Assembly: GCA_905221605.1 (NCBI GenBank)
Contig: CAJNDS010000746.1
Coordinates: 62,001 to 126,000, forward strand
DNA length: 64,000 bases
Reading direction: 5' to 3'
Source: Symbiodinium natans
Taxonomy: Eukaryota > Sar > Dinophyceae > Suessiales > Symbiodiniaceae
The notes below the pieces were generated by a model that saw only the letters and a list, made by a program, of their open reading frames with translations, ran no database searches and was not told the DNA's origin. A program made the translations under genes and the position numbers. Positions 1 to 10,839 of the stretch are shown one piece after another. Numbering within the stretch: position 1 is the stretch's first letter; the number at the start of each line of letters is the position of its first letter.

Positions 1-47
1 CCTAATTCCCGCCTTCCCTAGTAAGAACCAGCCAGATAAAGATGTTT

Positions 48-992
48 AGGGTTTAGGGTTTCGGGTTTAGGGTTTAGGGTTTCGGGTTCAGGGTTTAGGG
101 TTTAGATGCTCAGAGGAATGCGGCGGTCTTGGACCATGACCCGCTACTTCGGACCCGCGAACTTCGAGGAAGTGGCGCCTTGGCGGGCCGGCTTCGCCCC
201 CCAACGAACCGTGCAGTGCTTATCCTTGCGAAGCCTCGGTTGAGGGTTTAGGGTTTAGGGTTTAATTAGGGTTTAGGGTTTAGGGTTTAGGGTTGGGGGT
301 TTAGGGTTTCTCCTCAGCACTGGCTAGTCCCCAGCCCAGTTGCAAAAACGGGCTTGGGGTTTCGGGTTTAGGTCCAGGTTGAGGGCTGAGGGGTTACGAC
401 TTAGAGTTGTCCTGGCAGAAAAACAGGGTTAGGGTTTAGGGTTTAACAGGGCTTAGGGCCAGTGACTCCCGCAGAGGCCCTTCCTAAACTCCAGGGCAGC
501 ACTGAGATGGATTCCAACCCGAACGCTCAACGCTAATTCCTTCCTAATATTAAAAACACCCCGAATTCGAAATATACTAACTATAGGTAGGGGACTTCTA
601 ACCTAAGATAGGATCCTTATAACCCAGTTTAGGGTGGAGGTTTCTAGGGGGGGGGCTTTCATATTCGGGGGAAGGGATTGATTCATGAGGCTCAGATATC
701 TCGACGTGTGTATTCCTAGGGCGCAAGCAGAAGTCCGGACCTAAACCCCAAACCCCAAACCCTAAACCCTAAACCCTAAGCCCTAAACCCTAAGCCCTGA
801 ACCCTAAGCCCTAAACCCTAAGCCCTAAACCTAAACCCTAAACCTAAACCCTAAACCCTAAGCCCTGAACCCTGAACCCTAAACCCTAAACCCTAAACCC
901 TAAACCCTAAACCCTAAACCCTAAACCCGCATTGCCGTGGCTAGTCGGGTGGCAAAAAACCCTAAACCCTAAACCCTAAACCCTAAACCCTA
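48..992. repeat. Interstitial telomere arrays at the window start
   Basis: TTTAGGG blocks at 48-104 and 242-309, then a long CCCTAAA block with CCCTAAG and CCCTGAA variants at 741-992. 480-735 holds AT-rich filler without coding signs. Confidence 0.95.
121..235 (+). CDS. Candidate exon, unassigned
   Basis: GC-rich unique segment between two TTTAGGG arrays, open in at least two frames. One frame reads MTRYFGPANFEEVAPWRAGF and ends in TGA. No family recognised. Confidence 0.25.
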
Positions 993-1006
993 AACCCCAA
1001 CCCGAG

Positions 1007-1078
1007 GTGAGCCAGATTCGGTCACAGAGCTCCAAGGAGGCCACGCCATCTGAGGAGGAGGGCCAGGATCCTGAGTGA
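1007..1078 (+). CDS. Candidate terminal exon, unassigned
   Basis: After CCCGAG, open to TGA, reading SQIRSQSSKEATPSEEEGQD. This Ser/Glu-rich composition suits a disordered C-terminus. It lies between a CCCTAAA array and a TTTAGGG array. Confidence 0.35.
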   Translation: MSQIRSQSSKEATPSEEEGQDPE

Positions 1079-1492
1079 TGCTGGGCGCAGGGGGGCCTTA
1101 GGGTTTGGGGGTTTAGGGTTTAGGGTTTAGGGGTTTAGGGTTTAGGGTTTAGGGTTTAGGGTTTGGGTTTAGGGCTTAGGGCTGAGGGTTTGGGATGAAT
1201 TTGAGGGTTTCCGAAATTAAAATTACCTTCTTGGAGTCCTCATTATCAGAGAATCCTGCTGTTTGGGGTCAAAATTTGGGGTCCTCTACTTTCGCAAACC
1301 CCCATGTTTCCAAAGGTGCGAAGCGCTGGAGATGGCAGGGCCCTAATCAGGGGCCCTGATGCTTATCTACTTAGCTTGGGCTCTTGAGGGGACACGGTGT
1401 CAGATGAATGCCCGCAGTGCAGACACACGCAAGTTTACATCCTTCCTTCCCTAGGCCCAACACGATGTTTGCTCACACTTTCCCCCTTCAGC

Positions 1493-1596
1493 AGCCCGAT
1501 GCAAATGCGGTAGCTTCCCAGCATTGGGGCCACATCCATGCGATGCGTCCCTTGGCATCTGTAGGCGGCATGCTAGAGAACATCAGGGGACCCTGA
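1493..1596 (+). CDS. Candidate terminal exon, unassigned
   Basis: Preceded by a pyrimidine tract and CAG (TTTCCCCCTTCAG); open to TGA with QPDANAVASQHWGHIHAMR. No family recognised. Confidence 0.3.
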
Positions 1597-1835
1597 TGCT
1601 GAGAAGACGCCACATGTTAACGTCAGGCCTGGCAATGTGACAGGCTGAGCTTGGGTGTCAGAAGGAGCCCTAAACCCCAAACCCTAAGCCCTAAACCCTA
1701 AACCCTAAACCCGAACCCTATTATCTGCTCTGCAGTGATAAACACCCCTCTGTCTGCTTCCCGGTCAGACGCGCCTTGCGCACTGGGTTGTCGGCCCTGA
1801 CTCGCGATGCAGCGCGCGGTGAAGGATGTAGAAAA

Positions 1836-1940
1836 CCCCGAGGATCCATGTACCTAAATGGTATACACTTGGGCCCTAAAGCTACTACATAGGAACCCCT
1901 TTAAGGCCCAAGTTTATACTAGGTACATGGATCCTTAGGG
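1836..1940. mobile_element. Family B inverted-repeat element
   Basis: Non-autonomous element of about 105 bp with ends of type CCCTAAGGGTCCATGTACCT and an inner GGGCCCTAAAGCTACTACAT. Here the ends are CCGAGGATCCATGTACCTA and AGGTACATGGATCCTTAGGG, flanked by AAA. Confidence 0.85.
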
Positions 1941-2323
1941 AAAATTCTGCTTCTCAGCAAGTCTCTACTATCCTCTCAGCTTCTACATGATCGGGGTCGG
2001 ATGGCACTTTATCACTCCCCCCCTCCCCCCCAACCAAGTTCTCGATTCATGACCCTGAAGTCGTGGACTTCTTAGGTTCTACGTCCATGTGATGGGGAGG
2101 GCTGGCTACCGCAACTACGATCATCTTAAAAGAAGTATGCAGATGTTTCTCTCATCTACCACGTTCTGTAGCAAAGCTGTCTGTCTGCCTCTGCGCCTAG
2201 CTGTCGCCCTAAACCCTAAACCCTAAACCCTGAACCCTGAACCCTGAACCCTGAACCCTAAACCCTAAACCCTAAAACCCTAAACCCTGAACCCTTATGG
2301 GGAACCGTGTGCCTGACGAGCAG

Positions 2324-2400
2324 AGGCGATGAACGCCCACTTCATGGGATGCGACGCCTTCCAGGACGGAGACCTGCTGGTGACCTTCCCAGGATGCAAG
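2324..2400 (+). CDS. Exon fragment resembling a GT34 (GMA12/MNN10-type) glycosyltransferase
   Basis: Reads NAHFMGCDAFQDGDLLVTFP followed by GCK. The pattern of a Gln/Asp-Gly-Asp followed by His/Thr-Phe-x-Gly-Cys-Lys is typical of the C-terminal catalytic region of GT34 glycosyltransferases (FxxGDxxxHFxGCK). The His is replaced by Thr here. Flanked by CCCTAAA and TTTAGGG arrays. Neighbouring exons of the same gene were not identified with confidence. Confidence 0.4.
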
Positions 2401-2812
2401 GAGCCTGGGTTTAGGGTTTAGGGTTTAGGGTTTAGGGTTTAGGGCCCCCCTAAAATCCTGAGCCGAGTTCCCTAGACCATCCCAAGCCCTTCTGTAGATA
2501 CCTTCTTCAGGATCTTTGGGTGGTCTCAGCGGGTTCCCCGATTGAGAACACCTCCATGTAAATGGATAGAGCAGTACGCTTAAAACAAGTCTGGGTCATT
2601 GGCACTCCTGGGGAACAAAATGAATGGGAATTATAGTAGTACAGGGTATATGACCCCAATTTTAGGGTTCATTTCGTCCCAAGGATTTGCATGGTTTCAG
2701 TTTGGCTCGCTACAGGCAGAGAGCAGGGTGATCGAATCACCTCTCAAACCCCAAAATCCGTAGGGAAGCTCTGCAGCGTACGGGTTTAGGGTTTGGGGTT
2801 TAGGGTACCCCC

Positions 2813-2914
2813 CAGGGCCGTAGAAGCCCCCACATCCTGAACGAAGCCGAGTTGTCCCCCAACGATCGTATCTTGGCTTCGGGTACGGGGTTTCTGCGAC
2901 CCTGAACCATCCTG
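2813..2914 (+). CDS. Candidate terminal exon, unassigned
   Basis: After CCCCCCAG, open to TGA, reading RSPHILNEAELSPNDRILAS. No family recognised. Confidence 0.3.
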
Positions 2915-3063
2915 AACCCTAAACTTTAAACCCTAAGCTCTAAACCCTAAACTCTAAACCTGGGCCCTAAACTCAGGGGTTGAAGCCCTTTCGGGGTTTA
3001 GGGCTTAGGGTAAACCCTAAACCCCAAGCCCTACTCCGTTAACCCTCGGTGCCTGTTGTGCAA

Positions 3064-3126
3064 ATTATGTGGCGTGAGGACCCCGCTGCCTGCAACCCCA
3101 TCTTCGAGCATCTGACTGTGCGTTTG
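3064..3126 (+). CDS. Candidate exon, unassigned
   Basis: Reads IMWREDPAACNPIFEHLTVR and is followed by GCAGGG, a usable GC donor, then a long TTTAGGG array. No family recognised. Confidence 0.35.
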
Positions 3127-3576
3127 GCAGGGCTTGGGGTTTAGGGTTTAGGGTTTAGGGTTTAGGGTTTAGGGTTTAGGGTTTAGGGTTTAGGGTATTT
3201 CTGGGTTTAGGGTTTGTAGTGCTTGTGGGGTTTGTAGGGCTTAGGTTTTATAGAGTTTATCGGGTTTATAGGGTTTGCAGGGCTTATACTGTTGATAGGG
3301 TTGATGGGGTGTATAGGGTTTACGGGGTCTATAGGGTTTACAGGGTTTAGGGTACCACCTTGGTAGTCTAGGAGCCAACGGCAGGGTGCAGAAGTATCTG
3401 ACGCATTTGCTGCCACAGTTCGGTGTACGCAGAGATCTATCGAGGCTGCGGCGACTAGTGACATCAAGCGACCCTAACCCTTTACCCTAAACCCTAAACC
3501 CTAATCCCTAAACCCTAAAAGCAACTTCACACTCCCTAGGAATTCATGCCCGAAATCAATACTCATTTTGACAGCA

Positions 3577-3700
3577 TCCCAGTCTGGCGATGGCCTACTC
3601 CAACGGCTCCTTTTCCCTGGGGACGGAGGAAGTGCCACCCGACTTTACCATCAGTGTGGCGGTTTGTTCTCAAATGCTGACGACGGCTGAGAGAACTTTT
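3577..3700 (+). CDS. Candidate exon, unassigned
   Basis: Unique segment after ATCCCAG, open in two frames, one reading MAYSNGSFSLGTEEVPPDFT. Followed directly by a TTTAGGG/CTTAGGG array. Confidence 0.3.
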
Positions 3701-3705
3701 CGGGA

Positions 3706-3812
3706 AAGGGTTTAGGGTTTAGGGTTTAGGGTTTAGGGCTTAGGGCTTAGGGCTTAGGGCTTAGGGCTTAGGGCTTAGGGCTTAGGGCTTAGGGCTTAGG
3801 GTTTAGGGTTTA
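3706..3812. repeat. TTTAGGG array with a homogenised CTTAGGG core
   Basis: Four TTTAGGG units, then nine to ten CTTAGGG units, then TTTAGGG again. The uniform variant core suggests local tandem amplification. Confidence 0.95.
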
Positions 3813-3813
3813 G

Positions 3814-3903
3814 CACTGCGGCAAGCAGGGTCTGATGCAAGGCACTTTTGCTTTCTACATGCGGCTGAAGAAAGGAGGTGTTGCCTGCCACATCATGTCT
3901 CAA
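3814..3903 (+). CDS. Candidate exon with telomere-repeat acceptor, unassigned
   Basis: Begins immediately after GGGTTTAG, so the last array unit would be the splice acceptor. Reads CGKQGLMQGTFAFYMRLKKG and stays open past CHIMSQ. No family recognised. Confidence 0.4.
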
Positions 3904-4352
3904 GGCCCAAAACAGCCAGGAACCTACATCCCCCTCGGGAAATTATTTTCTTATTTTTTGTTTATATAAAGCCCAAGAGGATGTTAAACCTATTATTGTT
4001 TGTTAAGGTTCTAGGGGGGAGTGTAGGAACGCAGGGTTTAGGGTTTAGGGTTTAGGGTTAGACTCTGAAGAAGTGCCATTCGTGGTACAACGCTTGCTGC
4101 TCAGGTGCGGCAAACTGAATGTGCTTCAGTAAGGCATCGTCAGCATCACCCTTCGCAATTTTTTCCGATACAAGGCCATACCATAATGGGGGCCGGAATA
4201 ATTTCTAATAGTATTCCCTTATGGTCCCTTTATCAATATACTACAATACTTCCTCCCCCCCCAAAAAAAAAAACAAACTGTTCTAATGATTAAGGCCCCC
4301 TATATTAATTACCTTCTTCAATGCATCCTCTTCTCAAGCCTTCGTCCATGCC

Positions 4353-6300
4353 ATGGCTCGCGCTGCCATTCCTGCCTTGAGCCGTCGGATTGAAGACTTT
4401 GCCCGGAGAAGCTGCAGAGCCTTTCCGTTGGAGGAGTCCAGTGGTACCTTTTACTTTTAGGGTTTAGGGTTTAGGGTTTCCCTTATAAAATAGCCAACCC
4501 CAAAAAAGGGTGCCCTTATCATAATCTGAATCTGGTTACCTGAGCTACCAAGAGGAGCTGTATCTCCTGGGTCGCGGCACTGGGCAGGATCGCTTGCATC
4601 TTGCTCGGCTCATCCATCAGGAGGTGGCCATTCGGAATGCGCAGTTGTGCAAGGAGCTCTTGCTCCTGCCTTTTGGCCTTGCGCAGACAGAAGGGGTTGG
4701 CCGCGTCGTAAGCTGCTTCAGCAGCTATGTAGACTGGCTGTCGGCCTTTCCTGTGCCAAAGGAATCGAGCCATGATGAGGAGTTCACAAAGTTGCTCGAG
4801 CAAATTCTTCAGGATAGTGCAGACGTGACCCGATCCCTTGGGACCGCTGTTGCGGAAGTAAAAGCTGCGCTTGGCGACTCATATGAAGAAGTCCGCCCTG
4901 AGGTAGACCTCATCCTGGATCGGTTCTTTATCAAGCGCATCGGACTTCGCTTCCTGATACAGCATTATATTGAAGCTGCCGAGGTACTGCCGGATTCCTC
5001 TGGCATCATCCGAAGTGACGTAGGGGTTGGAGAGATTCTGCGCTGTGCCGCAGCCGAAGCGCGCAGAGCCGTAGAGGAGGAGCTGGGCATCGCACCGGAT
5101 GTGGAGGTCTTGGGTGATGGGGCTGAAATCCCAATGACACACACGACGCATGCAAGCACCTACGCAACGGGACGGAGTCTTGCAAGCAGCCCCAACTTAC
5201 TGCACAACCGTGACTTTACGCACGTGCCGAGCCATGTGCATTTCATTTGCTTCGAGCTGTTGCGTAATGCATGCTCCGCAGTCGCAGCAAAGTGGCGGAG
5301 AAAGCAGCTGCAGCAGCAGCAACAGCTTCTGTTGTCAGTTGCAGCTGATGCTTTCAAGGGATTCGGTGATCCGTCTGCTCAGTCCGTACCTTTGGGCCGA
5401 TCTGCTGCTTAGTAGCTGAACGAGTATACACTTTACACCTATTTGGGAATGCCATAAGTCCTCTATATAACTGAAAGTGTACACTCTTTTGAGCCTTATG
5501 AACCCAAACCCCAAACCCCAAGCCCCAAACCCCAAACCCCAAACCCTAAACCCGAATATGAACTCAGCAACTGAGGCAGTGGCAACTCTGCCCCTAGTAG
5601 GACCACCCTCGATGGCGAGAGCAAAGCATGCCAAGCATGCGAAGCATCTTACTTAGGGTTTAGGGTTTAGGGTTTAGGGTTTAGGGTTTAGGGTTTAGGG
5701 TTTAGGGTTTAGGGTTTAGGGTTTCCTTATTTAGTTGGAAGAATAAAGTGCAACCCTTTCCTCTAGGGTATTGGCGACGTAAGGCATGGGGACGCGCCGG
5801 CACCTGTCCGAGCAATCTTCGCCTACGGGACGGATGAGGTGTCCATCAAAGTCTCCGATGAGGGCGGCGGAATTCCTAGGAGTGAGGTGCAGACAGCCTG
5901 GAGCTACTACACCTCCGGGACTCAATCTCGTGCACCACGCACCAGCACTGACCTGTGTGATTTGGCCGGGCCACGGGAGTCGCTGGGCATCGGTTTACCG
6001 CTTGCGCGACTCCACGCGCGATACTACGGCGGTGATGTGGTGCTGAAGTCAATGGAAGGCTTTGGAACTGATGTCTACGTCTTCTTAAACAGGTTGGGGC
6101 ACCTATGTGAGAACTTACCACAGGGTGTGCGTGTAAGCCCAGCCCAGAAAGACTCGTCCGTCGGCAAGGAAGCTTCCATTCGACTGTTAGAAGCCCTGGG
6201 TGACATGAGTGAGGCAGACGTTGCCTTTCTGACCCAGCGCTTGAACGAACGCCGATGGAGCTTGAGGGCGGACATCCGAGATGATGCGGAAGACGGTTAG
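4353..6300 (+). CDS. Pyruvate / branched-chain 2-oxoacid dehydrogenase kinase, mitochondrial (3 exons)
   Basis: Exons 4353-4443, 4553-5385 and 5767-6300 join in phase (1, then 0) to give about 485 residues, a little longer than usual for the PDK/BCKDK family. These kinases phosphorylate the E1 subunit of the pyruvate or branched-chain dehydrogenase complex in the mitochondrial matrix and use a GHKL ATPase fold. Visible landmarks: an Arg-rich N-terminus that would suit mitochondrial import; the helical-domain motif RFFIKRIGLRFLIQHY from about residue 154; N-box FELLRNA with E265 and N269; G1 box DEGGGIP from D339; G2 GIGLPLARLHARYYGG from G382; G3 GFGTD near 406. A Gln/Leu-rich insert lies between the N-box and the nucleotide-binding core. 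The start was chosen at the ATG opening the basic leader; the frame is open further upstream, so an earlier exon is possible. Both donors are GTACCTTT. Pyruvate versus branched-chain substrate cannot be decided. Confidence 0.93.
4425..4552 (+). mobile_element. Family F inverted-repeat element forming intron 1 of the kinase gene (introner-like)
   Basis: The 3' end GGTTACCTGAGCTACCAAG matches the family F terminus and stops exactly at the exon junction (acceptor AAG before AGGAGCTG). The 5' end TTGGAGGAGTCCAGTGGTACC resembles the opposite terminus CTTGGTAGCCCAGTGG, so the last codons of exon 1 may also come from the element. The donor GTACC (4444) lies in the terminal repeat. Three TTTAGGG units sit in the middle. 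Other copies: 8963-9111 and 29881-29990. Confidence 0.7.
5386..5766 (+). other. Kinase intron 2, with inverted repeat, telomere array and family G remnant
   Basis: The intron starts GTACCTTT and ends CTCTAG. In order it holds an inverted repeat (GAGTATACACTTTACACC near 5420 against AAGTGTACACTC near 5476), a degenerate CCCCAAA/CCCTAAA block, an 11-unit TTTAGGG array (5647-5723), and the right half of a family G element (CCTTATTTAGTTGGAAG onward), which reaches the splice acceptor. Confidence 0.7.
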
Positions 6301-7225
6301 TCCATGCGCGCGTCAATCTCGCCGAATCTCACCGACCTCCCTGTGCTCCTCAGCCTCTCTTCCGGCATTCCGCCGGCCGCGCTTGCCTTTGTAATCTGTG
6401 GACAGCAAGAGCACGCAAGACGGTGCAATGCTGTTTTGGAAAAAGTCCTGGTTGTCAGAGAGCCTGTCTTGTCATGTAAGCCAGTCGTACAATGACACCG
6501 TAAGCACAGGACCTCCTAGAACTTCCGTCCCTGGTGCCCTGGGCGAGGATTAACTATATATTCATGAATAGGGTTGTTAAGGGTCGGTATAGGGTTGTTT
6601 AGGGTTTTATAGGGTGTTTAAATAGGGTTTTCATAGGGTTTCATAGGGCTTTCTGGGAGCTTGCAGTACTCGGGTATTGCAAACACACACGACCTTTTCT
6701 CACCCGGACCTTGAAGCAAGAGCCTCGCCTTGTGCTATAGTGTGAGAGTTGAGGCCGACTCATACCTTAAACCGCCGAAACCTTAAACCCCAAACGTGCG
6801 CATGTGGTCGGTTCTCAAAATTATGGTCCCTTTCGGGGGTAGGCTAATTTTTGGGTGCCGCCTTGTCAGAAGGACCCCCCCAAAGCAGACCAACAATTCC
6901 GAGAAGTGACCTTGTCATGTTCTGTAGGCCTTGGCCTTGGCACCGCACCTGAGTCTGAAAACTCCAAGCAACTGCCTTGGAGACGAAACGAACCCTAAAA
7001 GGGTTTATGGATGTTTATGGTCCATATGACCTTCATGGGGGTTTTAGGAGTGTAGGCGTAGGGTATGTGGCCACAATTTTTCAGTCCCCAAGGTACAAGC
7101 AATCTTCTGCTCTGGCTATTCACCTTCTTGTCTATGATATTCTGACATCATCAGGCTTTTAGTTCAACTGAAGCCCTGCCCTCCGCACCCACAACGTCCT
7201 CACACCGAGGAAGCCCCTAGCCCAA
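6301..7225. other. Downstream of the kinase gene
   Basis: First 200 bases are GC-rich, likely 3' UTR. Then comes an AT-rich stretch with GGGTTTCATAGGG-type degenerate repeats (6560-6660), a family D element (6976-7092), and no convincing exon. Confidence 0.6.
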
Positions 7226-7429
7226 AACCCCCCGCAGGGCCCTCAGATCATGCAGCAGAAGCCCCAGCCCTAAACCCTGAACTCTGAGCCCCGAACCCTG
7301 ACCCCTAAACCCTTAACCCCAAACCCTGAACTCTATAAAACCTCATAAAACCCTGGAAAACCCTATCAAAACCCTATAACACCCTATAAACCCTATAAAG
7401 ACCCTTAACAACCCCATCAACCCTCTGCG

Positions 7430-7521
7430 CCCCCCCCCAGGCGCACGGCCGCCAGCATCCGCCTCTTCGGGCCCCCAGAGTTGGCTGCAGAGCTCTACCA
7501 CGCCTCTCGCGGCCGACGCTG
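7430..7521 (+). CDS. Candidate terminal exon, unassigned
   Basis: After a C-tract and CAG; reads RTAASIRLFGPPELAAELYH then ASRGRR-TGA. A short segment after CCCCGCAG near 7227 (PQIMQQKPQ) could be the preceding exon. The TGA is followed at once by TTTAGGG repeats. Confidence 0.4.
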
Positions 7522-8030
7522 AGGGGGGGTTTAGGGTTTAGGAGTTTAGGGTTTAGGGTTTAGGGTTTAGGGTTTAGGGTTTAGGGAGGAGTTTAGGGTT
7601 TAGGAGTTTAGGAATTTAGGATTTAGGGTTTAGGGTTGAGAGCTCCCCATATCAGCGCGCTGAAGTTGGAGGTGTGTGGGGTGTAATGCTCTGCGCGTTG
7701 TATCTTTCAAGGTCCACGGAAAGCCGGAGCGCCGTTCAGGCGCAACCCTTGCGGCCAGGGATGCGACTTTGGAGTTAGGGCAAGCTACAGCCACACCCCC
7801 CCCAAAAGTCAACAACCAACCGAAGCTACACAATCAGGGTTTGGGGTTTAGGGTTTAGGGTTTAGGGTTTAGGGTTTAGGGTTTAGGGTTTAGAGTTTAC
7901 TGTAGGGGGTTCATATACCCTGTACTACAATAAGGGACCATAAACCCTGTTAGGGTTCATCTCGTCCAGAAGGAGGAGTGTAAGGCCTTTGTGTCAAGAC
8001 CCAAAGTTTCCAACACGCGACTCTTTTCAG

Positions 8031-8089
8031 GAGTCTACCTGAATGAGGAGCATCTAGAGTTTAAGGCTTCGGAAGCTCATCTTCCCGAG
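8031..8089 (+). CDS. Candidate internal exon with canonical splice sites, unassigned
   Basis: Preceded by CTCTTTTCAG and followed by GTAAGG. Reads VYLNEEHLEFKASEAHLPE with no stop. One of the few GT-donor candidates outside arrays. Confidence 0.45.
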
Positions 8090-8962
8090 GTAAGGGCTCC
8101 CTGCGTGCAGGTGTTCATGTGTACTTATATGATCCAACAAGACCGACCGGACTTACGACATATTAGCCCAAGTATATCATTATCTCTTTTCCCAACGAAA
8201 TCCCCCTAATGTTAGAAGTGTGTTTTTCCAGACCTCCTCCTCCTCCTCCTCCCCCCCCCCTCCCGCTCCCCGATACTAAACCCGATTGACAGTAAGTGGG
8301 GCTTAGTGTTCAGAACTCGGTGGCCGAGGCTACAGGGTTTTGGGGTTTCGGGGGCAAGCCTACATTAAACTCTTGCTAAGTCCAAACATTAATTCTCGGC
8401 CGGACCAGCATCGGGGTTTACGAAAGCAAGGGACCCCTAATACAGCCCCGAATATAGTCCCTCACTAGTGGGGTCCCCTAATATAGTCCCGAATATAGTC
8501 CCTAATGAATTTCCTAAGTCGTAGGATCCCCTAATAACAACGGACCCCAATGTGCTACCCCCAATGTTGGACACCCCCAAAAGTTTTTTTTTTTTTTTTT
8601 TTTGGGGGGGGGGGGGGGGGGGTGGGTTTTTTTGAAACAGGGGCGGGGCGATTATTGGGGTTAGGAAGTGGGTTTAGGGTTTAGGTTGTTTTCTACCCTG
8701 CACACATAAGGTTTAGGGTTCAGGGTTTAGGGTTTAGGGTTCCTGGCTGGCATGTAGAGTCTGGGTTCAAAAAGGGTTTAGGGTTTAGGGTGTAGGGTTT
8801 AGGGTTGACGGTTTAGGGTGTCGTAAACCCAAAAGCATCCTGGCCCTAAACCCTAAACCCTAAACCCTAAACCCTAAACCCTAAACCCTAAACCCTAAAC
8901 CCTGGCTGCATAACCATCCTGTGAGCTCGCATGCGCGACGGGGCCGAAGGTCGCTGGTGCTT

Positions 8963-9111
8963 CTTGGTAGCCTAGTTCTTGCCCTTTGTTTAGGTTTAGG
9001 GTTTAGGGCTTAGGGTTTAGGGTTTAGGGTTTAGGGTTTAGGGTTTAGGGGTTCCCTTATAAAGCAGCCAGCCCCAAGAAGGGGTCCTGCACCCTCATTA
9101 TATAATATGGC
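8963..9111. mobile_element. Family F element carrying a telomere array
   Basis: Left end CTTGGTAGCCTAGTTCTTGC; the core TTCCCTTATAAAGCAGCCAG matches the kinase intron copy; a TTTAGGG array (8990-9051) replaces the TTTCTGGG core motif. Confidence 0.75.
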
Positions 9112-9963
9112 GACTGAGCGAAAAGCCCAAAGCCCCCCAAAGTCTGCCCGGCAAGGCCCAAATCTCGCAGAGGGTTCAGGGTTTCAGGCTATGAGGGTTC
9201 AGGGTTCAAGGGTTTAGGGTTTAGGCTTTACGTAGGGTTGATGGTTGGACATGGCCAGTTCCCCATGGTTATGAAAGCTGCAACCCTTAGCATCCCCCAA
9301 TCTGCCTGGGGTTGGGCTTTCCGCAGGATTCTCAAATAAGGGTTCAGGGTTTAGAGTTTAGGGTTTACAGGCGCTTACCACGCGATCTCTAGTCGATGAA
9401 TGTCTTGCGGACCCTACTGTAACAGACTTCGTGAACGCTTCACAAGGCCATATTTGTAAAGAACAGGTTGCTTCAAGAGTTCCTTGCGCCCTCGGTTCTG
9501 CCTCAATTCTCTCCCTGAGTGAATGGTACCGTCTGATCCAGCGCGACATGACTTTTGGCCCTGTTGCCGGCGTTGCTTTGAGCTCCACATGTGAATACCC
9601 GAGACAGCGGGCGCTCGCAAACCGGAGCGCCGCTGGACAACGCTCGCGGGAGCCAAGATCGGAAGCTAAAAAGCTTCCTGGGGGATTGAGCCCTAAACCC
9701 CGAACCCTAAACCCTAAACCCTAACCCCCCAAACCCTAAAACCCCCACAGCCCTAAACCCCAAACCCCTTTCTTGTGGTTGAATATGAAGCCAGGGTTTA
9801 AGCCACACAAGGGGGCAATTAAAATGCCTAGTCGGGGGTTTTTTGCGCCAAAATAGGGTGCAGAGTTTGGAGATTTGAAGGCTTTTACTGCTTAGAGTAT
9901 ACCCAAAATGGGGCCCGGAATCTAGAGGGAGCCACCTGACCTCGCCTGCCCCTCCTCCTGCAG

Positions 9964-10012
9964 CCATGCAGCCGAGGCGGCGTTTCTTCTGTGCGCCTGC
10001 CGGCCGGACCAG
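9964..10012 (+). CDS. Candidate internal exon, unassigned
   Basis: Preceded by CCTCCTCCTGCAG; ends CAG before GTCTGTG. Reads HAAEAAFLLCACRPDQ in the best frame. No family recognised. Confidence 0.35.
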
Positions 10013-10736
10013 GTCTGTGCGGAGCTCAGTTGCCTTGATAGAATGGGTTCCCCCGTCTGGTGGCCCAACATCCCCTCCCCAACTCACATGGCCTTTGCTG
10101 CATCGTAATCCCAGAACCCAGGCGCCTGAGTCCGATCTCCTAATGACGACCCAGCGTTCGTTGCAGGACTAAGAAAACCCGATCCGCACTCACGGCACAC
10201 CGGCTCAAGCAGGAGAGCGAGTTGCCGCATTTCCCCAGACTGAATGGATCCGAACAGCCCCTCGTGGCATGGACACAAATTCCCTTAATTCTTGCTGGAC
10301 ATGGTGCAAATGCCGGAGGAAGTAGCCTGTGCCGTTAGGATGCATGGCATGCATACATGCTATAGGTGCATCTGACAGAGATGAACCACAACATGTGCAA
10401 AATGCCATCCAAGGGAGTTCATCCAGGGGTTCGGAGGTTGGGTTCTTGAGTTCGCGACGAGCTCCGGCTACGGGCCCGGCGGACACTTGCCAGCCATGAA
10501 GCTCAACAGGCGGGCTGCAGGGCTTGTGACGGGCTTATATACAGGGTCTGGAGCTACTGGCTTCGATACCCAGGCTTTTATAAAGGCTTTTAGCCTCGAT
10601 AGTGGCCAATGCTTCATGTAGTAGAGGCCAGCTCAATTGCAAATGGATTGCCCGCGAAGATTTGCCATCCTAAATTCGGGCGGTTCATTCACTGATTGGC
10701 TCTACGGCTGACTAAGCCGTGCAACTCTGTTGACAG

Positions 10737-10839
10737 CGCTTTCGCTACAGAGATCGCTGAAAGAGTCCTTGCTGAAGAGGGTCGGAATATCCAGTGGTCA
10801 AAGGCTGAAGCAAATTGTCGGGCGACAGGGATGCGTTGA
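10737..10839 (+). CDS. Candidate terminal exon, unassigned
   Basis: After GTTGACAG, reading AFATEIAERVLAEEGRNIQW, then open to TGA. The composition is that of a helical protein. No family recognised. Confidence 0.4.

Noticed and set aside
741-992. True chromosome end
   Set aside because: Arrays occur in both orientations throughout the window, with genes running across them, so this is interstitial repeat DNA and not a telomere.
3207-3467. Minus-strand frame rich in Asn-Pro-Ile
   Set aside because: A readout of degenerate GGGTTTATAGGG repeats. The real signal there, if any, is a short plus-strand exon-like piece at 3395-3475.
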